A stretch of 64,000 bases of DNA, taken from contig CAJJDP010000092.1 in NCBI GenBank assembly GCA_905182995.1, positions 124,001-188,000 of the forward strand, read 5' to 3'. Position numbers and translations under genes: made by a program. Source of the DNA: Paramecium octaurelia (lineage: Eukaryota > Ciliophora > Oligohymenophorea > Peniculida > Parameciidae). The notes under the pieces were generated by a model, which did no database searches, was not told where the DNA came from, and worked only from the letters and a program-made list of their open reading frames with translations. Every line of letters starts with the position of its first letter. Within the stretch, counting starts at the first letter, position 1. Shown here in pieces: positions 55,774 to 64,000 of the stretch.

Positions 55774-55975
55774 AAATTATATTTGTGATATAAATTATTG
55801 TTAGAGCAAACTATCATAAAATAAATCATTTAATTATGCATCATCTATCTATTTTGTATTAGACAACTCAGTAAAATCCTTTGATGTATGATAATTAGAG
55901 AGTATTCAATGTATTCTATTATAACTATGTTTAGGATGATTGAACTTAATTAATGTTGCTATTTTTCAATATAAA

Positions 55976-57063
55976 AAATTAAGATGATCACATTACACAA
56001 TTGATGCTTCTCCTTGAGAACTTAGCAAAGCTTTGAGAATATCATCACTCTGTTTTCATGAGAAATTGATTCATTTTATAATTCATCAGTAGGTACTTTG
56101 AATTGGACTTATGAACATACCTTAGCAATTTTTTCTTTAAATTCATTGGATTGCTAATATTTCTTGAAATTTTCAATCACATCATGAGTAGGGATTAAAT
56201 TCTTGGATAATTTGACACCAACTTTGGTATATGAATATCTCATAAGATCACCATCTCTTCCATCTATTCTTGAAAGTGATGATGATCTTAATTTCAAGTT
56301 TGTAAATAGAAATTTCTAGTTTCTTTCTATTGACAATCTTTTATTTTTATCAGCAATAGTTGGCACTTGTTTATTGTCTTGATATTATTTAAATAATTCA
56401 TTATAGGCCTCCAATAATGTGGATTGGTGTTCAAGTTCATTTTTTTGAGCTTTGAGAATCAGTTTAGCTTCTTTATATTTGATTATCGATTATTTTAACT
56501 TGTCCTCATATTACTTGATGGTTCTATCGATAAGTACTCTTAATTCTTGATTTTGTTATTCTATGTAGTCAACATCGATATAATTTAATATGGTTTGTTG
56601 TTCCTAATTGTTGCTCGTGTTTTTGTTCTTCTGGTTTGACAATAAATTTTATAATATTATTTTTGAGTTGGATTTAGAGTTACTTCTCATATTGTCTCTA
56701 AGTTATTGTGTAACTGAATCAATGATTTCAAAAGAATTCAGATTTTGTATATCAGTATTGTGACTGTCAATGATTTACTTGTTATTTTAAGCAAGAGAGT
56801 TTTAATATAGATAATGTTTACTTTTATAAGTTCACCAATAGAATTTAAGTTATAATCACTCAAATTTAATATCAGTTGCTCATCACAAGCAGTCACAATC
56901 CTACAATATTATCTTAAGTCTGTAACGTAACCTTACTGAATATTAGAATGTCTCTCTTGAAATTGATCTTAAGCTTTGTTGAGTATTTTTTTAATTTTGG
57001 CACTCAAATTTCTTAGTCTATCAGTTTTATTTGAAAATAGAACATCTCCTATTTCTATTCCAT
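55976..57063 (-). CDS. Coiled-coil protein
   Basis: About 340 residues. The start at 57061-57063 is likely but needs one more A to enter the frame GDVLFSNKTDRLRNLSAKIK. The chain is mostly coiled coil (KILNKAQDQFQERHSNIQQG; LRVLIDRTIKQYEDKLKQ; KEAKLILKAQKNELEHQSTL). A long 43 bp intron or unspliced stretch lies near 56,785-56,830, and a 25 bp intron after EKIAK near 56,101-56,125. The end reads SDDILKALLSSQGEASIV and CDHLNFLY. No family recognised. The start codon is 22 bp from the start of the divergent gene at 57086. Confidence 0.55.
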
Positions 57064-57085
57064 TTTATAAACTAAATATTTAAGA

Positions 57086-58110
57086 ATGAAATCTCTATTT
57101 GCAATAATTAAGGCAATGGAGAAGCAGAGAGAGTAAGACTATATAATTGTGATACATTATTAAGAAATGATTCTTTTGATTGTGTGAATTATATATTATT
57201 AATGTCATCTGAGTTTTTAGATTACACTAAAAACAAGCGGAAAGAAAACTTGGACTTCCTGAGTCAATTTATGAAAAATCATCAAATCAATGTTGAAACA
57301 ATAGTCTCTCCTCAATAATCAATTGTGACATCGCAAATGACTGACCAAGTTATTAAAATTGTGAATTCAAAATAAAGTTTGCAAACATAACAATCTCCGA
57401 CATCCATTACACCTCTACAATCTCCAAAATTAGTAGACACTACTCCGATTATCTAAGAAATTGATAGCATTTTAGAAAAAATTCAAATGAAAACATCCAA
57501 TCCTTAAAAGTAAACTCCAGAAAAGAAACCATCTCCTGTAAAAATAGAATAACCTAATTAACAAGATATTATATAGCAGATCAAAATGAAGATCCCTCAA
57601 AATTAGGCTAAAAAGTAAAAAGAAGAAATTCTTATTTAAAATTTAAAACAAGAAACCCAAATTACAGAACCTGAAGAAAATATCACTCTGCCATCTAAAG
57701 AGCCATCTCCCAAGAAGGAATCTTCAATTAAAGAAGAAGTCAAGAGAATAAGAGATGCTTTTAAACCACCCAAATCATAGAAGATTGAAAAACCAATTGA
57801 TTAAGAATATGAAGAACCTAAATAGGAACTAATTACAACTTCATAATTTCCATAATTCATAAACGAAGATTCATCTATGGAATACGTTACGCCAATAAAG
57901 AAAATCGAAATATGTTCATAGTTAAGCTACAGCCAAAGCAATTCGATTCTCTAATCAGAATTGAAAGAAACTACATAGAAACCTGAGTTTAATCTACTCA
58001 AAGATCCTGTAATAGAAGAACTCATCCAAGAGGAATTAGTGTTGATGCAAAGATTACATTTCCTATAATAGTAATTGCAATATGAATAAAGACAACATGA
58101 GTTTATTTGA
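57086..58110 (+). CDS. Hypothetical protein, low-complexity and charged
   Basis: About 330 residues. Starts MKSLFAIIKAMEKQRE; a 32 bp intron (57118-57149) joins to NDSFDCVNYILLMSSEFLDY. Most of the protein is Pro/Ser/Glu/Lys/Gln-rich and probably disordered (QSPTSITPLQSPKLVDTTP; SKEPSPKKESSIKEEVKRIR). A short helical end (ELIQEELVLMQRLHFLQQQL) may be a coiled coil. Repeated SP/TP sites suggest phosphorylation. No family recognised. Confidence 0.6.
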
Positions 58111-58219
58111 ATAGTTACTATTATATCATTTAGGTCTCTCGATTCCTAATGCTATCAAAAATTGAGTCCAGCAAGAAGTTGATTACTTCTGACTGTAATT
58201 CTAAAATATAATTGCTATT

Positions 58220-61200
58220 TCATTACTGGTTCGCTCTGTTATTCAAATACTTCTACCTAATGAGCCTTAGGCTTATCTCCCAATTCCTTTAACTATTATT
58301 GCTACAACATTTTCTGTTCTTGCTACTTCCTTTTAATCCTAATGAAATCTAAACAATAATATCTTACTCATTTTCTCTTTCGATTCTCTTCCGCTTACGT
58401 TCTTCTTGCTTCTATAATTGTCTTTCCTTCCTTGCCATTTCATCATAGTCCTATATTATGGCTTTTTTGCCATTACCGATTTTCTAAATATTAACTATAT
58501 TTACTATAGCTTCAATTGTAATTGTGGCTGAATCCAATTAATTTTATTCCCTCAATATTGTTTTAATCCATAATTCGCACTCCTCTTTGCTCTGAGTCTT
58601 AAACTTATAAACCTTAGAATCTTCTAAGAGAATTTTGAAATTGGCTGGCTTTTCTGTGTTTGCGATAACTTCATCTACGCTTTATAAATTGATCTTATTC
58701 TGAGCTTCTCTAGAGTTGGCATTGATGTACCAATACATATACCCTTTCCTGATTCTGACATATCTATAATCCCATGCCTTCTATTTTGGTTTCTTCTTAT
58801 TTAAGTAACCTTCGTCGATGAATTCCTTCTTTTCCATTGAACTTCGCTACTCTTATTTTTCAGGTATCTAGAATTGAAATACATATAAGTGTTTACTTAT
58901 AATTAATCATCCTAATGGAAATCAAGAAAGATATCTGCCCTTCTATTTTCTTATTATTAAATCTATTATAACTGTTGATTTAAACTTTGATCTGCATTTT
59001 CCTCTTCCTCTTGTCCAAGTACATCCATGAGTCTACTCTGATGTTCAACAGGTTCGTTTTTGTTAATGTCATCAATTAAATTCTTACAAATCTCAATTGT
59101 TTCCTTCTTCTTATCCTTGTCCAAGTCAAATCGAAGGCACATTATAGTTTTGACTGTCTTTTCTGAAAATGCTCTTCCAAAGTACATTCTTAGACTTTTG
59201 CATGGATCCAAAATGCTGAGAGAATCCTCATTAATAAAATTGATCATATCATCAAATGGTTTTAATGAAGCCAGCAGTTGTTTTTCGAAAATGAAGGTTT
59301 CCAATTCTTAAACTAAGATCTCCTTATCATTCTCTAATTTGCTGGTGAATTCTTTTTGATTCTCCTTCTTAGCTTTTCCACAAGAGATGATGAACTGATT
59401 AAAATAATAAAGAACAATAGTATCTAAGAGTTGTTTCCACAATTTCCTACTAAAACTATCATGTAATTAGGACAGAGTCTCAGTAGCTGGTTCTATGATG
59501 ACTTTGAGAATATCAATGATTTAGAGTTCGAGAAAGGACTTTTTGAAGTGTGTTCCAACACGACTGAAATAACAGAAAAATATCTTATCCCTGCAACAAT
59601 TAGCTATCTACACAAAATTCTTGGTTATCTTTTGACAATCAAACACCTTTTCACTCTCATCTTCATTCAAATTACCCATCTGTTGAAGCACCTAACTGTA
59701 ATTCTTAGTATTATCATGCAATGCTAATGTATTATTGCAAATGGCAACCAATTTAGGAGTTGACAGTTGTATTTCATCGATCATCTCTTGGATTCCATAT
59801 TAATATTGTTGTAAGATGGTTTTACCAAATCCACCTAGTTTCAGACTGGTTTCCTTAGAAGGACACAGCTTGTATGCCATATCAAATCCCTCGTTTATTA
59901 TTTTGAATAAATCCACCGGTGTCTGTGTAATCAACAATTATTAATCATTGAAGATGGGTTCTTGTGTTTTCTCTTGTTCTATGATAGAATTTAATACAGA
60001 CTCTAAATTTTCGAGGGATCTATTTACATAAATGTTAAGAAGCACTCTGACTCCAAAGATGATTCTATCATCGTTGAAGAAATCCTTCATCAGATTTAAG
60101 TAATCATTCAGCCATTATGCTAAGAGTAACAATTCAGGCGACTAAAATTCATTTTGGTGTAAAATACTTGCATTTGTTTATAATGAAGATCCCAGAATGC
60201 CGAGATTCTGTCACAAATCCTCTCATGATAAATATCCGTGTATTCTTTTATGATATCCTTTCTTTGTGGATCCTTCACAATGCATGCTTACATGGATTCC
60301 AACATGTCTTATCTCACCTCAGTGAGTTACTTTAACAATATTGCTAGATCTTGATCCTCCTGATTCAGAATCTAAGAGACATCTTTCTCCAATTTGGCTT
60401 TCATCTTCTCTCTCCTTGCAATCAACTGAGGCTCCTCATCATATAATTATATAATAGGATCTATATTCTTCTTAATTTTGATCTTCAAGGGGTTGTGGAT
60501 TTCCTTGGTGGTTCTCATAGACAAACTCAAAGCCGATTACCATTTCTTACGTTCCTGTTCCGTATCAGCCATCAGATGATATAACCTATCCCCCATATTC
60601 AATTTAAATGTAAATCCACTCTCTTTCGATTTGGACATGTCTTTCATGATGATCTCTTAACAATCGATCATACTAACATCCCCCTTGGCTTTTGGAGGTT
60701 TGCCTTCTTCCTTTTCTTTAAAATAGGTGATCGTATCAAGTTCCAACCAAGTGGGCAATTATGCTTCTGTCAAGATCCTTTCATCATTGTAATCAGAATA
60801 CTAGACCAAATAATAACCATAATATACCAAAGGTTTAGCAGATACCAATATGAACCATCTTTTCTGAAAATATTTAACTTTACCTTTACTTCTCTTACCT
60901 AAGTATCCATAAATCATTCGTTAATAAATGAATTACTCATTCATATTCTTTATGAATTCTTTCAATCCAACCAACTCGATCATCTTATCATTTGACAGTT
61001 GAGTTAGATTTTCTTTTTCCTTCTTCTTCTTATTTTCTTTAGATTGCTCAATTAATATGGAATTACGTTATCTCTCCTTTTAGACTTGTGCTTACTAAAC
61101 CGTGAGATTGTCAACAATTTTGTGGTTTGAAGGCACTAAATAATAATGTTCAATTATACTCTTGGAGGGACTCTCATTTGATAGTTTAACAACTTACTCT

Positions 61201-61665
61201 GTACTCAATTATCTTTTGGTTCTTTCTGCATTAGTGGCCAATCGAAGTTCATTGAGTGTATTAATCCACTGTTAGTAAACTTCCTGTGGTTTGACTTTCA
61301 AATCCAGTTTCCTCCCAGGGAAATGAATGGTGAATTCTTTTTTAGATACTTATTGAATTGAGGTGATGGCTGAAACATCAAAAGCACCATTGGGTCTTGT
61401 ATCAGTTTTCTACATTCACAATTTGTTTTTTTACATCATTGTCAAAATACACTAGTTTCCAACCTTTGTCTTAAGGATTTTCAATCAACATAAAATATCG
61501 CTTCTGCCATCCTTTCAAGAGTGCTGGACTTTTTTTTTTCATCCATCCCCTCAATGGATGACCTTCTATCTTGTTGTCATTCCTTTTTAATTCCTCGCAA
61601 AATGTATCAAAGGATGAAGTTGAGATTGAGAGTCCAGAACGTTTGATCTCAAAATCCAAAGACAT
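58220..61665 (-). CDS. Exocyst Sec6-like protein with three PH domains
   Basis: About 1,130 residues. Start MSLDFEIKRSGLSISTSSFD. PH domain 1: GHPLRGWMKKKSPALLKGWQ then KRYFMLIENP. PH domain 2: GYLGKRSKGKVKYFQKRWFI, ending in GDRLYHLMADTEQERKKW. The middle is a Sec6/EXOC3-type helical region (KPFDDMINFINEDSLSILDP; LRMYFGRAFSEKTVKTIMCL; DDSFSRKLWKQLLD-like LHDSFSRKLWKQLLDTIVLY). PH domain 3: EGYLNKKKPKQKAWDYRYVR to SKEECELWIKTILR. It closes with a Lys/Arg coiled coil (ARKERQLQKQEERKRKRIER). Sec6 tethers secretory vesicles to the plasma membrane; the PH domains would supply direct membrane binding. Introns near 60,880-60,905 and others are inferred. Confidence 0.7.
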
Positions 61666-61708
61666 CTTAATGTAAATAATATAATAATAATAATGATGAT
61701 TCCATGTG

Positions 61709-64000
61709 TCATTTCTTTTTCTCCACTAAAGTTGGTTTTATTTGGAAGGCCTTCTCGTAGTTCTTGTTCGATTCGTCTATCTTCCCTTGATTCTCCAAGG
61801 CGCATCCCTTATTGTAGTAAGCCTCTGCACAATTAGGTTGCAATTGAATGGCCAGATCGTAGTTCTTGATTGCCTCGTCCACCTTCCCCTTCCTGTACAT
61901 GAGAGTGCCCTAAAGTCAACATAAAGCAGTACCTTCTCGACATACAACAAAGCCATTTCAGGAGCAAACTTATAGGCCTATTCCAAAGCATTCAAAGCGT
62001 CATCAAACTGCTCCAAGCCTTGCAAAGCTATGCTCTTGTTATAATAGGTCTCTGGATCTTGAGTCCTGGCCTTGATGGCTCTATCGTAGATCTCCACAGC
62101 CTCCTTGAAGTTCTCTTTCTCATACAAGGTCGTCCCCTTATTATGATAAGCCTTCACAAAATCACTCTTCAACTTGATGGCTTCATCAAAGCATTGTAAA
62201 GCCTATGAGTAATCCTGTTTGGCACAGAAGATCACTCCCTAATTGGAATGAGCCTCAGGATTATGGACTTTCAATTTTATGGCCTCCATGTATTCATTCT
62301 AAGACAATTCCAATTTGTTCTGCTTGTAATACAACACTCCAAGGTTATTGTGAGCCTCAGCATTGTTTTAATCAGCCTTTAGAGCCTACTTAAGTAAATC
62401 GAGTGCCTATGAGTATTTCTCAGTTTCAATTTGGAGGGTAGCTTGATTCGATAGACACTGAGGGAAGGTTGGTAGTAATTGAAGTGCCATCTAATACGAT
62501 GAGATGGCTTTATCAGTTTGTTTCTGCTTCTGAGCAATTATTCCATAGGCATTATGAATGTAAGGAGAGTCCTTGATTTGACTTGCCTTCTAGAGTAGTT
62601 TATTGGCCTCATTTAAATTTTCCTATGCAATCAACACATTGGCCTTATTCACCAATGCTTCCATCAATTGGTCATTCTATTGGATTGCTTAATCAAATAT
62701 TTTATTTGCTTCGTCATATCTTTTCAGGTGAAAAAGTGAAGCCCCCAAATTATTTAAAGTTTATGCATTCTTGACTTCCAATTTAAGAGATTACTACAAC
62801 ATTTAAACTGATTCATCATACCTCCCCATCAAATAGAGAGTGACTCCCTTATTATTCAACGCCTCCGGATATCTATTATTAAGATTAATAGCTTAATCAT
62901 AACATCTCAGAGCATCTTCATATTAACCAATATTTGAATATACTATGCCCAACCCATTCTGGGCTTATGAGTGACGAGGATTCAGTTGTAAGGCAACTTC
63001 ATACTTTTATCTGGCCTCTTCAAAGCGATCGCAATTTCTCAAAGCAGTTGCAAAGGCTATCAAGGCTTCAGAATTACTATTTAACCATTGTTAATTTGAA
63101 ATCAATTCACATTATTGAACTGCCAACTGAGATTCACCCATTTCCTAAAATGTAATACTCAAATTAATCCTTGCAGAATCATATTCTGGATTTATCTCTA
63201 TTGCCTTTGAAAAGTATTGTTAAGCTTAGGTTAAGTTCTTCTGATTGAAATAGATTGTTCCTTTGTTATTGTAAGCCTTGAAGAAATTTGGATCAATACC
63301 GATGACTTCATCTAGTATATTCAATGCTTCATCCTACCTCTTAAGATCAATCAAAGTGACTGCTTTATTATTCAACAAAGTAGGATTGTTGGGACTTAAT
63401 TTAATAGCCTTCTCTAGTTCCTTAATAGCTTCTTCAGGTTTGCTCAGATTTAGTAAGGAGACAGCCTTATTGTTCAGGGATTTCTCTGAATCCGACTTTA
63501 ATTTGAATGCAGCATCGAATGTAATTACGGCCTCTTTGGACAATCCACTCTCAAGTTGAGCAACTCCTTTGTTGAACTACCCTTCAAAGAAATTTGGTTT
63601 TTGTTGAACAGCTTTTGAAAAGCATTCCAAAGCTTCTTCATACTTCATCAAGGATTTGAGCAGACAACCTTTCAAGAAGAAACTCTCATAATCATTGCTT
63701 TCTAATTGGTTGTACTTGTCTAAACTATTGATGGCTTCAGCATATCTTTTTAGTTTGATATAAGCAGCTGCCTCATTGAATACAGCATCTTTAAATGTTG
63801 GCTAAATATCGAAGGATCTTGTGAATTAAATTAAGGCCTATTCATAATTTTCAAGATTGTAATAGGTGATTCCTAGATTGAAATATGCCCAAGAATTCTA
63901 AGAGTTTTATTCGATTGCATGTTGATAGGATTGAATGGCATCATCAAAATGTTTGAGATTGGTGTATGCAATACCCTTCTAAAAGTTGGCTGATGAACTG
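61709..64000 (-). CDS. Long TPR-repeat protein, partial (5' end outside the window)
   Basis: Only the C-terminal ~750 residues are in the window; the start lies beyond 64000. About twenty tandem TPRs of 34 residues, e.g. MYRKGKVDEAIKNYDLAIQL then QPNCAEAYYNKGCALENQGK, and LYEKENFKEAVEIYDRAIKA then RTQDPETYYNKSIALQGLEQ. All repeats keep the W/Y-G-A-P positions, often as YYNKG. A 23 bp intron near 61,909-61,931 joins ALLYVEK to GTLMYRKGK. Ends IKPTLVEKKK. TPR arrays are protein-binding scaffolds and this type is highly amplified in Paramecium. The stop is only 43 bp upstream of the start of the PH-Sec6 gene on the same strand. Confidence 0.85.

Noticed and set aside
59060-59311. Plus-strand open frame opposite the Sec6-like region
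   Set aside because: The antisense strand has continuous coding sequence with the expected PH and Sec6 features.

Overview
The window reads as macronuclear DNA of a ciliate, most likely Paramecium or a close relative. It is very AT-rich. Long coding frames only appear when TAA and TAG are read as Gln and TGA is the only stop. The genes are cut by very short introns (about 19-35 bp, GT...AG, mostly GTA...TAG), and neighbouring genes are often 25-100 bp apart on either strand. I see no operon logic, CRISPR, rRNA or convincing tRNA. Genes were called by hand translation; gene limits, introns and family names are my readings, not search results.

Layout. 0-10 kb: two small genes, then one very large BEACH-WD40 gene on the minus strand. 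10-25 kb: coiled-coil proteins, small proteins, a CFAP96-like ciliary protein, an EF-hand/C2/membrane protein, a TBC RabGAP-like protein, a decayed MORN gene and an Sfi1-like centrin-binding protein. 25-38 kb: a poorly assembled stretch holding three long exact direct duplications, each split by a single N. It carries an unknown gene, some very small genes, a 16-repeat WD40 gene and a DNAI7/CASC1 axonemal gene. 38-47 kb: membrane protein, PiggyBac-type transposase-like gene, SRP receptor beta, RRM protein and unknowns. 47-58 kb: CDC23/APC8, a dual-specificity-phosphatase-like protein whose catalytic Cys is Ser, membrane proteins, a helical protein, a PACRG-like protein, mitochondrial PheRS and coiled-coil proteins. 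58-64 kb: a PH-PH-Sec6-PH protein and a long TPR protein running off the right end.

Theme. Several genes fit ciliate cell architecture (CFAP96, DNAI7, PACRG, Sfi1, MORN) and membrane traffic (BEACH, TBC, Sec6 with PH domains, SRP receptor beta, C2/EF-hand). They are scattered and share no obvious pathway.

Caution on sequence quality. Many genes carry one single-base frame break, often at a homopolymer, in otherwise well-preserved coding sequence, and three junctions carry an N between identical blocks. Both suggest a draft assembly with residual indels rather than wholesale pseudogenisation. The MORN gene is the one I would call a true pseudogene.
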